NCBI RefSeq assembly: GCF_004614195.1
Contig: NZ_SPUM01000041.1
Location: 1-36,583 of the forward strand
Source: Massilia horti
GTDB lineage: Bacteria; Pseudomonadota; Gammaproteobacteria; Burkholderiales; Burkholderiaceae_D
Direction: 5' to 3'
DNA length: 36,583 nt
The notes under the pieces were generated by a model. The model saw only the letters and a list, made by a program, of their open reading frames with translations. It had not been told where the DNA came from and did not search any database. Shown here in pieces: positions 26,223 to 36,461 of this stretch. Made by a program: the position numbers and the translations under genes. Each line of letters opens with the position of its first letter. Position 1 is the stretch's first letter.

Positions 26223-29200
26223 TTAGAACTTGTACTTCAGGTTCAGGTAGTACTGGCGGCCGCTGACGTCCAGCTTCTGCTGCTCTTCTTCGCTGTAGCG
26301 ATAGTAGGCGCGCTTCACATTGGTCAGGTTGGTCGCGTCGAACGTCAACACCAGGTTTTTGGTGATGTTGTAGCTCGCGTTGAATGCCAGCGTGGTCACC
26401 GGCGCTGCCATCGTCGGCGCGGTCGGCATTGCGACCCCGTTGATGACGGACATGCCCTGGCTGTTCGCGGTCGGCGACGGAGCGGTGGTGCTGTTCACGT
26501 ATTCGCTACGGTAGTTCGTCACCACGCGTGCCGACAGCTTGTCGTTCTCGAAGTAGACACCCAGGTTGCCAGACCATTCGGACGCACCGACCATCGGACG
26601 ACCGTCATCCACCTTGGTCTTGGCGCGGCTGACATTCGAGGTAAAACCAAACGGGGTATCACCGAAGGGCTGTTCGTACGCCAGTTCGATGCCGCTGATC
26701 TTCGCGCCCTGCTGCGACGAGGTGTTGATGAAGAAGGTCTTCACCGTGTTGTCGCGCGGGTCGGTCAGGTCAATGGTCGAGCTGCCAACGGTGCCGGTTT
26801 TGACGTAGCCGTCGATCTTCGAATGGAACAAGCTCACCGATACCGCAGAACGGCGGTCGAAGTACCATGCCCACGACAGATCCAGGTTGTCGGAGGTGAG
26901 CGGCTTCAGGTCAGGGTTCGGGCCGCTGACCTTGCAGCCGCTGGCGTCGCAGCCCGGGGTGCCGAAGCCGGCGCCATAGGCGTTGTAGTTCTGGCGGCCG
27001 ATGGTACGGCTGGCGCCGAAGCGCGCGATCATGTCCTTGGTGATCTCGTAGCGCAGGTTCAGGCTCGGCAGGAAGTTGTTGAACACCCTGTGGCTCGGCG
27101 TCTTGTAGTACATCGTATTGCCGCCCTTGGGATCGAACACAAAGCCGGTGGAAGCGTCAAAGTACGCCGAGGCTTCGCCCGAATTGTTGATTGCACCCGG
27201 ATAGGCAGCGCACGGCACGGGCGTGGTGCCCGGCGCGTAGCGGTCGCACGGACGCTTGCCGGTAGCCGGGTCGTTGGGAATCGGGGTCGCGATCTGCGCA
27301 TCGACGGTGGTGCGCACGAAGCGCAGACCGACGTTACCCGACCAGGGTCCGTTTTCCAGATTGGCCATCAGGTAGGCCGAGGCCTGGCGCTCGCGCATGT
27401 CGATCTCGGAGCTGACGCGGCGCTCCCATTCCGCGCTAGTTTCCTTGATGTTTTCCGAGATGTAGGCCTTGGTCGCTTCGCGGGTGTAGGTGAAGCCGGT
27501 GTTGTCCCAGAAACCGCCACCCAGGCCATTGCCGAAGTTGTCCGGATAGGGAACCCAACCCGTCATCGGCGTGGGCGTCGGCGAGGTCACCTTGCCGGTG
27601 ACCGGATCGACCACGATCCCGGCACGGAACGCGGGGCCCCAGCGGCCGCTGGTGCGCTTGTGGTCGGAGAATCGAACACCGGTTTCCAGCGACTGGATCC
27701 AGCCGGCCTGCAGCTTGTACTCGGCGTCGAGCTGTCCGCTCCATTCCTTGTCAACCGTCTTCACGCCGGAGGCGGCGCGGTCGACGATGGTGTAGCCGCT
27801 GCCGTCCGGGTTCAGGCCCGGCTGGTTGGCGCCGACGCCCCAATATTTAACGTACGGCGCGTCATACAGGCCGCCGAGGGCGTACGAAATGCCGGTGCCG
27901 TAGCGCGCCAGCGTCAGCCCCTGGTCGCGGTCGGTCTTGCCGACACCGCGGGTGGTCGAGAGCAGGGTCTTGAGGGTCAGGTCCTGGTTGACGCGGTACT
28001 TCGCATCCAGGTCCAGGAAGCTGCCGGTGCCTTGGGCGCCATCGCGGAAAAAGCCCTCGGAGTTGCCGACGTACTGCGGCGTGGTGCCGTCCGCGAAAAC
28101 GATGTCGGCGGCCTTCAGAACCTTCAGCTCGTCGCCGTACATCGTGCGCTCCGTCACGATCACCGGGTTGCGGATCTGTGCATAGACGCGCTGGCCCTTC
28201 GAGTTGGTGTTGGCGGCGGCCGCTGTGGTCGAGCCCAGCGGCTGGTTTTTACCGAGCAGCATCGAGTAGATCGCGCTCGAGGTCAGGCGGCCATGGTTGT
28301 TGGCGCCCATGGCCGAGTGGAAACCGGTCATCGTGACGTCCAGGTCCTGGTTCGGCTTGAACTGCACCGAGACCAGGCCGCCCTTGCGGTCACGCACCGA
28401 TTCGACGAATTCCGAGCTCATCGAGCCGGGCAGGCGCACGCCATTGAGGTCACTGGCCTTGTAGCCGGTACCGGCCAGCGAGGCGTCGGTGATGCCAAGC
28501 ATGGTCGTGGTGTTGATGACGTCCCAGCCACTGCTGGTGCCGTAGGCAAAGCGCGACACCGAGTCGCGGCGCACGTAGCGCTTCTCGGCAAAGCCCTGCA
28601 CCATCACGCCGAAGGTGTTCGCTTCGTTCTTCCAGTTGAAGGTGGCGTTGAGGTCCGGCGCGGTCTTGTTCGGCAGTTCGGTGTAGCTCATACCGCCACT
28701 GATCACACCCGAAAAGCGCTCCTTCGCCTGCAGCGGCTTACGGGTGGTCACGTTAATGGTGCCGGCCAGGCCGCCGTCGACGATGTTCGCCTGGGAGGTC
28801 TTGTACACCATCGCCTGGTTCAGCACATGCGACGGCACCAGCGACAGGCTGGTCGAGCGCGAGCTGGAGGCCTGGTCGGACACGTACCAGTCACCGACGG
28901 ACACCGAGTGGCCGTTGAACATAATCATGGTCATGTCCGGGTTCGTGCCGCGCATCGCTACTTTCTCGGCCTCGTCGTAGTCGGTACGCACCGCCACGCC
29001 GGGCAGGCGCTGCAGCGAGTCCGCCAGGTTCTTGTCCGGCATCTTGCCCACGTCTTCGGCGGTAATCACCTCCACATTGGCCGTTGCATTCTTCTTCACT
29101 TCGAGCGACTTGGCCATCGATGCGCGAATGCCCGTGACCTCCACGGTCTGCATCGGCGTGTCCGCGGCCTGCTGGGCCAGCGCTGGCAGCGACGCAAGAC

Positions 29201-29249
29201 TCCAGATGGCCATCGACACGGCAGCGGCGAGCGGCTTTTGTTTGAACAT
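26223..29249 (-). CDS. TonB-dependent outer-membrane receptor (Xanthomonas/Caulobacter-type)
   Basis: A 1008-residue receptor. A signal peptide (cleavage after L-P-A-L-A near 25) and a short TonB-interacting stretch lead to a plug domain (about 50-175) with V-E-V-I-T-A-E-D-V-G-K-M-P-D-K-N-L-A-D-S and L-P-G-V. The rest is a 22-strand barrel ending in aromatic K-Y-K-F. R-L-P-G-V plus K-N-L-A-D-S places it in the TonB-dependent receptor subfamily often linked to uptake of oligosaccharides. The substrate cannot be told, and no sugar-utilisation gene adjoins it. AGGAGA precedes the ATG. No FecI/FecR pair lies nearby, so regulation is unknown. Confidence 0.93.
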   Translation of the reverse strand: MFKQKPLAAAVSMAIWSLASLPALAQQAADTPMQTVEVTGIRASMAKSLEVKKNATANVEVITAEDVGKMPDKNLADSLQRLPGVAVRTDYDEAEKVAMRGTNPDMTMIMFNGHSVSVGDWYVSDQASSSRSTSLSLVPSHVLNQAMVYKTSQANIVDGGLAGTINVTTRKPLQAKERFSGVISGGMSYTELPNKTAPDLNATFNWKNEANTFGVMVQGFAEKRYVRRDSVSRFAYGTSSGWDVINTTTMLGITDASLAGTGYKASDLNGVRLPGSMSSEFVESVRDRKGGLVSVQFKPNQDLDVTMTGFHSAMGANNHGRLTSSAIYSMLLGKNQPLGSTTAAAANTNSKGQRVYAQIRNPVIVTERTMYGDELKVLKAADIVFADGTTPQYVGNSEGFFRDGAQGTGSFLDLDAKYRVNQDLTLKTLLSTTRGVGKTDRDQGLTLARYGTGISYALGGLYDAPYVKYWGVGANQPGLNPDGSGYTIVDRAASGVKTVDKEWSGQLDAEYKLQAGWIQSLETGVRFSDHKRTSGRWGPAFRAGIVVDPVTGKVTSPTPTPMTGWVPYPDNFGNGLGGGFWDNTGFTYTREATKAYISENIKETSAEWERRVSSEIDMRERQASAYLMANLENGPWSGNVGLRFVRTTVDAQIATPIPNDPATGKRPCDRYAPGTTPVPCAAYPGAINNSGEASAYFDASTGFVFDPKGGNTMYYKTPSHRVFNNFLPSLNLRYEITKDMIARFGASRTIGRQNYNAYGAGFGTPGCDASGCKVSGPNPDLKPLTSDNLDLSWAWYFDRRSAVSVSLFHSKIDGYVKTGTVGSSTIDLTDPRDNTVKTFFINTSSQQGAKISGIELAYEQPFGDTPFGFTSNVSRAKTKVDDGRPMVGASEWSGNLGVYFENDKLSARVVTNYRSEYVNSTTAPSPTANSQGMSVINGVAMPTAPTMAAPVTTLAFNASYNITKNLVLTFDATNLTNVKRAYYRYSEEEQQKLDVSGRQYYLNLKYKF

Positions 29250-29291
29250 TACTGTTTCTCCTGGTGTTTTGAATTATTTTTTGAATTCCAA

Positions 29292-29309
29292 GGCAGGCTT
29301 TGGCCTGCC
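29292..29309 (-). other. Hairpin in the TonB-receptor leader
   Basis: GGCAGGC-TTTG-GCCTGCC forms a perfect 7-bp stem with a 4-nt loop about 43-60 bp upstream of the receptor ATG, within the 236-bp divergent region (29250-29485) shared with the DUF1460 gene. A T-rich stretch (ATTATTTTTTGAATT on the plus strand) lies between stem and ATG. It could be a leader element or operator. No promoter was assigned in this region. Confidence 0.4.
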
Positions 29310-29485
29310 GCGCGCACAGTATTGGCGATTGGCAGGCGGATGAAAAATGACTTGTGGACGCACGCATATAACCGCATGGAATGTGCTTATGCATCAGAGG
29401 TACGCGGTTTATGTTCACTGCATGAAATCATTGTCAAAACGGTGGTGAGGCGTTAGCTTTGTGCTTTGCTTAGAGGAAAAGATAA

Positions 29486-30427
29486 ATGCGCCTTGCCTGC
29501 CTGCTGCTCGCGGCCGCCCTGACCGGCTGCGCGACCTCCCCCGCCCCCAAGCCAGACGCGCCGCTGCCGCTTGAGGCGCTGCTGCAAAAGCAGATTTACC
29601 AGATGACGCCGGTCGAGGCCGGACGCTACGTTACCTGGGTTCACCAGGCCGAGCCGGACTTACGCAAGCGCATCGCCGCTATCGGCCGCAAGAACATCGG
29701 CCAGCCGTACAAGCTGAACCTGCTGGGCGAGTTTCCTTACCAGGTGCACGACGATTTGCCGCTGTTCAGCCTGGACCATAGCGATTGCGTCGTGTTCGCC
29801 GAGCACACGTATGCGATGGCGCTGTCGCAGTCGTGGGAAGAGTTTTTCTGGATGCTGCAGCGGATCCGCTACCGCGAAGGCGTGATCGGCGTGGCCACGC
29901 GCAACCACTATACAGAGATGGACTGGAATGTCGCCAATGGCTGGCTGGTCACCGACATCAGCGGTGAGCTGGCCGGGCCGAATGGGCCGTCCTATGCGAT
30001 GACGGTGGACCGCGCGCGCTTCCTGAAGACGCGCCACCACACCGAGGCCAACATTCCGGTAGAAACCAGCCGCCAGGCGTATGTGCCGGCAGACCAGGTG
30101 GCGGCGATCGCGGACCAGCTGCAAGAAGGCGATTTCGTGAACGTGATCTCGACAAAGAACGGCGAATACTGGGCCTCGCACGTCGGCCTGGTCGTGCTGG
30201 GGCCGGACGGCAAGCGCCATTTCCTGCATTCGTCGGAGCCGCAGGTGCGCGAGGAAACGTTCGAGTCGTACATCGCGCGCATGACGGAGCGCGACCAGCG
30301 CAATGCACGCGCGGGCAAGAATGCGGCGACCCTGGCCGGCTTCAAGTTCCTGCGCCTGAACGAGCAGATCGTGGTGCCGCCAATGGCGCCGCAGCCGCGC
30401 CCGACTGGGCCGACCGGTAACGTGTAG
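29486..30427 (+). CDS. DUF1460 lipoprotein, NlpC/P60-like peptidoglycan amidase family
   Basis: A 313-residue protein with a lipoprotein signal ending L-T-G-C (Cys15), so it is probably attached to the outer membrane. The DUF1460 domain follows. The likely catalytic Cys101 is in D-H-S-D-C-V-V-F-A-E and the His232 in W-A-S-H-V-G-L-V-V, matching the Cys/His layout of NlpC/P60-like peptidases. The family is proposed to cut N-acetylmuramoyl-L-alanine or stem-peptide bonds; the exact bond is unproven. A Pro-rich tail (about 295-313) ends the protein. AGAGGA precedes the ATG. It is divergent from the TonB receptor. Confidence 0.9.
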   Translation: MRLACLLLAAALTGCATSPAPKPDAPLPLEALLQKQIYQMTPVEAGRYVTWVHQAEPDLRKRIAAIGRKNIGQPYKLNLLGEFPYQVHDDLPLFSLDHSDCVVFAEHTYAMALSQSWEEFFWMLQRIRYREGVIGVATRNHYTEMDWNVANGWLVTDISGELAGPNGPSYAMTVDRARFLKTRHHTEANIPVETSRQAYVPADQVAAIADQLQEGDFVNVISTKNGEYWASHVGLVVLGPDGKRHFLHSSEPQVREETFESYIARMTERDQRNARAGKNAATLAGFKFLRLNEQIVVPPMAPQPRPTGPTGNV

Positions 30428-30542
30428 AGTGTCCTGAATTGCAGATTTCGTTGAATAGATAGGCTATGTCACCGCTAAGTGTGGGAGGTCATCGCAGTCC
30501 CGCGCACGCTGCGAACTCCCGAAGCCCGTAGCCGCAACACAT

Positions 30543-30660
30543 CGTAGGGTGCGCACCTGTGCGCACGCGGTTCGCGAAGGTTGCGCAGAGAAGAGCAGCC
30601 GTAAGTCAGCATGCGGTGACCGCGTGCGCACAGGTCCTCGGCGGCCCCGCGCCCCCTACG
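30543..30660. repeat. 118-bp element with nested inverted repeats
   Basis: The outer arms CGTAGGGTGCGC (30543-30554) and GCGCCCCCTACG (30649-30660) match at 11 of 12 positions. The inner arms ACCTGTGCGCACGCGGT (30555-30571) and ACCGCGTGCGCACAGGT (30619-30635) are perfect over 17 bp. The 47-bp centre has no open frame of note. It fills much of the 347-bp gap 30428-30774. The GTAGGGTGCGCAC type of motif recurs in many environmental Proteobacteria as an intergenic repeat; a small non-autonomous mobile element is likely. Confidence 0.75.
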
Positions 30661-30721
30661 CCTCTGACCGTTCCAACTTTCTGGGTCACTTCAGAAGGCG
30701 GGAGCCGGTGTAGCATGCGGT

Positions 30722-30751
30722 CTATGGGTTCCCGTCCGCGGGAACGACGAA
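30722..30751. repeat. Single REP-like palindrome
   Basis: CTATGG is followed by GTTCCCG-TC-CGCGGGAAC (30728-30745) and then GACG, the same unit and orientation as the right-hand members of the pairs at 12954-13053 and 18735-18813. It is near the 3' end of the GH19 gene. Confidence 0.75.
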
Positions 30752-30774
30752 GCAGGCAGTGGCGCGTCAAGCCG

Positions 30775-31443
30775 CTAGCACCAGATTTCGCCGGCGCTGC
30801 GGCACCATTCGCCGCGCTCGGCCAGCCCATTGTCGGCGCCATTGATGCGCCGGGTCAGCTGGTCGAGGTCGTCGTCGTCGGCCAGCTCGTTGCACCCCTT
30901 GTCGCACCACATCGCGCACGCCACCTCCAGGCACCAGCACGGATCGAGCACGGCGTCCGGGCGGGCGACGAAATCCGGGACCGTCCCGGCCGGCTGGCCC
31001 GGCGCCTGCCCCGCCGCCGCGGCGCGCAGCAGCGCCGTCACCCGCGCGTACGCATCGCGTCCGGTCAACTGGAGCAGGCCGCGGCCGCGGAAGGTATAGC
31101 CGTCGTCGGGCCGGGTGTTGCCCATGCGGCCGCCGTAGACCAGGTTGGCCAACTTGCGCGGATTGCGCGCGTAGGCGCCGGGGTCGAGCGGTCCATGCGG
31201 GCGGAAGCGCGCCGGCCAGACCTGGGCCAGGCGCTGGGCGCTGTAGGAAAGGTTTTCGTATTCCACCGTCAGCGCCTGCGATTCGTGCAGGACCTGGGCG
31301 AGGAAATGCGCAACCCGGCGCGGCGTTGCGGATATGCCCCAATGGTCGAGCACGCCCTGCCCGATCTGGAACGCCTCCCGGTAGCCGGGCCGCATCTGCG
31401 GCGCCAGGCGGGCCAACTGATCGACGGTCACGCAGACGGCCAC
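30775..31443 (-). CDS. GH19 endolysin/chitinase-like glycosidase without signal peptide
   Basis: A 222-residue protein with the GH19 fold signature. The two catalytic Glu candidates are E54 in L-H-E-S-Q and E63 in Y-E-N-L-S-Y, followed by S-A-Q-R-L-A-Q-V-W-P-x-R-F, then Y-x-G-R-M-G-N and F-R-G-R-G-L-L-Q-L-T-G. This matches phage-type GH19 endolysins that cut peptidoglycan glycan strands, and more distantly chitinases. No signal peptide or wall-binding domain is present, so export needs a holin, T6SS or lysis. The GTG start is preceded by AGGGAGG. No holin or other phage gene is adjacent; it may be a prophage relic, a domesticated lysin or a T6SS cargo. Confidence 0.87.
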   Translation of the reverse strand: MAVCVTVDQLARLAPQMRPGYREAFQIGQGVLDHWGISATPRRVAHFLAQVLHESQALTVEYENLSYSAQRLAQVWPARFRPHGPLDPGAYARNPRKLANLVYGGRMGNTRPDDGYTFRGRGLLQLTGRDAYARVTALLRAAAAGQAPGQPAGTVPDFVARPDAVLDPCWCLEVACAMWCDKGCNELADDDDLDQLTRRINGADNGLAERGEWCRSAGEIWC

Positions 31444-31516
31444 GGCGCCTCCCTGTTATCACAATACCATGCTAACAAGGAGAGGCGGCAGCGCTTCCAT
31501 CCGCATCAAGCCATCC

Positions 31517-33451
<1,935 letters not shown>

Positions 33452-34046
33452 GCGTTCCTCCCTCTCTATGCGGCTGCACCCCGGCCTTGCCGGCTTGCGG
33501 CTCTTTTCATAGACAAGCGAGCGCGAAAAAGGGTCCTCTCATCAAGCACCATTGCGCGCTTGATCAAGCCGCCTTGAACGGCAAGCGGACGCGCTTTTCG
33601 TGTACTTCGCCAACAAGCGCTTCCATTTTTCCATTTCCCGTTGCAGAAAATATTCCCAAACAATTTCCGCATTAAAAACAAAAGCGTGGCTCAGAGGGCG
33701 GGTTCGCGGTAACCGCTGAGACCAGTCAAATCACTGCAGTGGCCGGCAACCATAATTGCAGTTAGCGCCGCACGAAAAGCGTTAGAAAAATTCTTTTCTC
33801 CGCGCAAAAATTGCGCTGCGCATTTCTGCCATGTATTCAATTACTTGCATTTCCGACCTAAGAGGCCGTTTCACAATGAACCTGGCCGCGTTGCGGCTCC
33901 TTGCCGTGCAGCCGCACTTTCTTCTTGGGCGCGTCTTGCCCTGCTCATTTTGAAACGATCTCTAACAGCAAGCGGTTTTCAGTTGGATCCATTCGCTTAT
34001 TCCTGCTGCCGGAATTTTTGCCTCCCTTCACCAGCGATAAAAACCC
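33452..34046. other. 595-bp intergenic region between dnaK and the dehydrogenase gene
   Basis: No gene was found. It holds a perfect 12-bp palindrome GCTTGATCAAGC (33558-33569) with a half copy ATCAAGC at 33541-33547, which might be an operator for dnaK. Short palindromes occur around 33706-33830 (CACTGCAGTG; GCGCAA-AAA-TTGCGC), and the 107-bp element at 33859-33965 is described separately. AT content is higher than in the genes around it, as expected for promoters, but I could not assign a -35/-10 pair to either gene. Confidence 0.5.
33859..33965. repeat. MITE-like 107-bp element with terminal inverted repeats
   Basis: The left end TAAGAGGCCGTTTCACAATGA (33859-33879) and the right end (33945-33965) match as inverted repeats at 17 of 21 positions. 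A perfect inner pair TGCGGCT (33892-33898) and AGCCGCA (33910-33916) shows that the interior also folds. It has no coding content. A related end occurs at 18638-18676. The size, ends and dispersal point to a non-autonomous transposable element; no target duplication was confirmed and no parent transposase is in the window. Confidence 0.65.
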
Positions 34047-35375
34047 ATGCGCGACGAAAATAAATCAATCCATCTGGAACAGCTCACCGCGAAATTGCGC
34101 AAGCGGACCGCGGTTATCGGCATTATCGGACTCGGCTATGTGGGTTTGCCGCTGGCATTGCGGTATGCGACGGTCGGCTTCAAGGTGCTGGGGATCGACA
34201 TCGATCCGGCCAAGGTCGCAAGGCTGAACCAGGGCATGAGTTACATCGAGCACATTCCATCCCCGGCGATCGCGCAGGCGCGCGCCTGCCGTTTCGAGGC
34301 AACCGGCGATTTTGCCCGCGCATCGGAGGCCGACGCGCTGATCATCTGCGTGCCGACGCCGCTGAACGCCTACCGCGAGCCGGACCTGTCATTCGTACTC
34401 GGCACGGCCGAGGCGCTGCTGCCGTATGTGCGCACCGGCCAGGTGGTGTCGCTCGAAAGCACCACCTACCCCGGCACCACCGAGGAGGAGCTCAAGCCGC
34501 GGCTGGCCTCGCGCGGGCTGACGGTAGGACACGATATCTTCCTGGTGTTTTCGCCCGAGCGCGAGGATCCGGGCAACCCGCACTTCGAGACCCGCACCAT
34601 TCCCAAGGTGTGCGGCGGCAGCAGCGCCGCGTGCCTGGAGGCGGGGGTGGCGCTGTACAGCCAGGCGATCGACACGGTGGTGCCGGTGAGCTCCACGCGC
34701 GCGGCGGAGCTGACCAAGCTGCTGGAGAACATACACCGCGCGGTGAATATTGGCCTGGTCAACGAAATGAAGATCATCGCCGACCGGATGGAGATCGACA
34801 TCCATGAGGTGATCAATGCCGCAGCCACCAAGCCGTTCGGCTTTACGCCCTATTTTCCGGGGCCGGGCCTGGGCGGCCACTGCATCCCGATCGACCCGTT
34901 CTACCTGACGTGGAAGGCACGCCAGTATGGGCTGCACACGCGCTTCATCGAGCTGGCGGGCGAGATCAACAGCGACATGCCCCACTGGGTCATCGGCAAG
35001 CTCACCGATGCGCTGAACCAGCAGCGCCGCGCGGTGAGCGGCAGCCGGGTGCTGGTGCTGGGCATCGCCTACAAAAAAGATGTTGCCGACATGCGCGAAT
35101 CGCCCTCGGTGGAGCTGATGGAGCTGCTGCGCGCCAAGGGCGCACTGGTCGATTACGCGGACCCGCATGTCCCGGTTTTTCCGCCCATGCGAGAGCACCG
35201 CTTCGACTTGACCAGCGTGCCGTTGACGCCCGATACGATCGCGTCCTACGACGTGGTGCTGCTGGCGACCAGCCACAGCGCGTTCGATTACGACCTGATT
35301 CGCCAGCACGCGCGGCTGATCGTCGACACACGCGGAGTGTTTCTTGAACCGTTGCCGAACGTTGTGAAAGCCTGA
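34047..35375 (+). CDS. UDP-N-acetylglucosamine 6-dehydrogenase, WbpA-type nucleotide sugar dehydrogenase
   Basis: A 442-residue protein of the UDP-glucose/GDP-mannose dehydrogenase family. It has an N-terminal Rossmann fold with G-L-G-Y-V-G-L-P (28-35), followed by D-I-D in the NAD-binding strand, the S-Y-I-E-H-I segment characteristic of the WbpA branch, a central domain with the catalytic Cys in [11 protein letters not shown], and a C-terminal UDP-binding domain ([15 protein letters not shown]). It oxidises C6 of the UDP-sugar to a uronate with two NAD. UDP-GlcNAc is the best guess for substrate; UDP-Glc or UDP-GalNAc remain possible. The next gene starts 21 bp after its stop, suggesting a polysaccharide biosynthesis operon that continues to the right. 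Confidence 0.92.
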   Translation: MRDENKSIHLEQLTAKLRKRTAVIGIIGLGYVGLPLALRYATVGFKVLGIDIDPAKVARLNQGMSYIEHIPSPAIAQARACRFEATGDFARASEADALIICVPTPLNAYREPDLSFVLGTAEALLPYVRTGQVVSLESTTYPGTTEEELKPRLASRGLTVGHDIFLVFSPEREDPGNPHFETRTIPKVCGGSSAACLEAGVALYSQAIDTVVPVSSTRAAELTKLLENIHRAVNIGLVNEMKIIADRMEIDIHEVINAAATKPFGFTPYFPGPGLGGHCIPIDPFYLTWKARQYGLHTRFIELAGEINSDMPHWVIGKLTDALNQQRRAVSGSRVLVLGIAYKKDVADMRESPSVELMELLRAKGALVDYADPHVPVFPPMREHRFDLTSVPLTPDTIASYDVVLLATSHSAFDYDLIRQHARLIVDTRGVFLEPLPNVVKA

Positions 35376-35396
35376 GCTGATTAGGAGTTGTTCGCC

Positions 35397-36461
35397 ATGC
35401 CGTTCCTCGTCCACCATGCGCTGCCGCCCGGCATGCGCGAACTGATCGAAAGCCGCGCCCCGATTCGGGACAACGCCGGCATTTGCACGTCGGGTGCGGG
35501 TTTGCCGGAGCTGGAGGCGCGCCTGGCCGGGCGCACCGGGGCGCGCCATTGTATTGCCACGCGCAGCGGCGCGGATGCGGTCGCCCTGGCCTTGATGGCT
35601 GCGGGACTGGGTAAAGGCCACGAAGTGATCACCAGCCCGTTTGCATCCGGTGCGACAGTGGCCGCGCTGGTGCGACGCGGCGCCAGGCCTGTGTTTGCCG
35701 ACATCGACCGCGCCACATGCAATATCGATGCGGCCCAGATCGAAGCGCTCATCACGCCGCGCACGCGGGCGATCGTGCCCGTATCGCTCTATGGACAGCC
35801 CGCCGACATGGAAGAAATCAACGCCATTGCGCGGCGCCACCAGCTGCTGGTGCTCGAGGATGCACTGGAGAGCTTCGGTGCGACCTACCACCGCAAGCAA
35901 AGCGGCAACCTGTCGGCGGTCGGCTACACCAGCCTGTTGCCGGAAGCATCGCTCGGCTGGCACGGTGACCTTGGTGCGGTTTTTACCTCGGACGACGCGC
36001 TGGCCGACGCGATGCGCCTGCGCCGCGACGCCGGTGCGCCGATGATGGACCAGCAGCTATCTGCCGTGTTCGATCTGCTTGACCGGTTTGACACCGCGCT
36101 GCAGCGCCGCATGCGGGTAGCGGCGAGCTATGAGGCCTTGTTCTCCGGCCGATTGCCGCGCGTCGGGCGCCAGCGCGACCGCGGCTGCGCGTTTTCTTAC
36201 TACGCCCTGCTGCTAGAAGAGCGTGCGCGCCTGCGCGCCGCACTCGATGACCTCGGCATTGCCACCACCATCCACCCGCTTCCCTTGCACTTGCAGCGCG
36301 ACTACGCCTTCCTTGGCGCGGCCGAACGCTGCCCGGTCGCCACCCAATTGGCGGCGCTGGTGCTGTGCCTGCCCATCGACAGCAGCATGGACGAACTGCA
36401 GGCGACCCGGGTCGCGGAAGCCGTGCTGCGCGTGGCCGGCGTGCCGATGCCGTACGCGTAG
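35397..36461 (+). CDS. DegT/DnrJ/EryC1-family PLP-fold protein lacking the catalytic lysine
   Basis: A 354-residue protein with the fold of sugar aminotransferases: the T-R-S-G-A-D-A cofactor-phosphate motif near 55, D-E/I-V-I-T-S-P-F-A-S near 77, P-V-F-A-D-I-D near 98, L-Y-G-Q near 131 and E-D-A-L-E-S-F-G-A (154-162). The PLP-lysine segment reads L-P-E-A-S-L-G with Ala184 where WbpE-like enzymes have Lys (P-x-K-x-L-G), and Glu158 replaces the usual Gln of E-D-A-A-Q. The N-x-R segment before the L-Q-A-A helix is also not conserved. It therefore cannot form the usual internal aldimine. ColD/E1-type dehydratases of this family have His there, not Ala. The ATG at 35397 follows AGGAG. Confidence 0.88.
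   Translation: MPFLVHHALPPGMRELIESRAPIRDNAGICTSGAGLPELEARLAGRTGARHCIATRSGADAVALALMAAGLGKGHEVITSPFASGATVAALVRRGARPVFADIDRATCNIDAAQIEALITPRTRAIVPVSLYGQPADMEEINAIARRHQLLVLEDALESFGATYHRKQSGNLSAVGYTSLLPEASLGWHGDLGAVFTSDDALADAMRLRRDAGAPMMDQQLSAVFDLLDRFDTALQRRMRVAASYEALFSGRLPRVGRQRDRGCAFSYYALLLEERARLRAALDDLGIATTIHPLPLHLQRDYAFLGAAERCPVATQLAALVLCLPIDSSMDELQATRVAEAVLRVAGVPMPYA

Noticed and set aside
33452..33600. Sigma-32 heat-shock promoter for dnaK
   Set aside because: CTTGAT sequences are present, but no CCCCAT-like -10 at the right distance on the minus strand.
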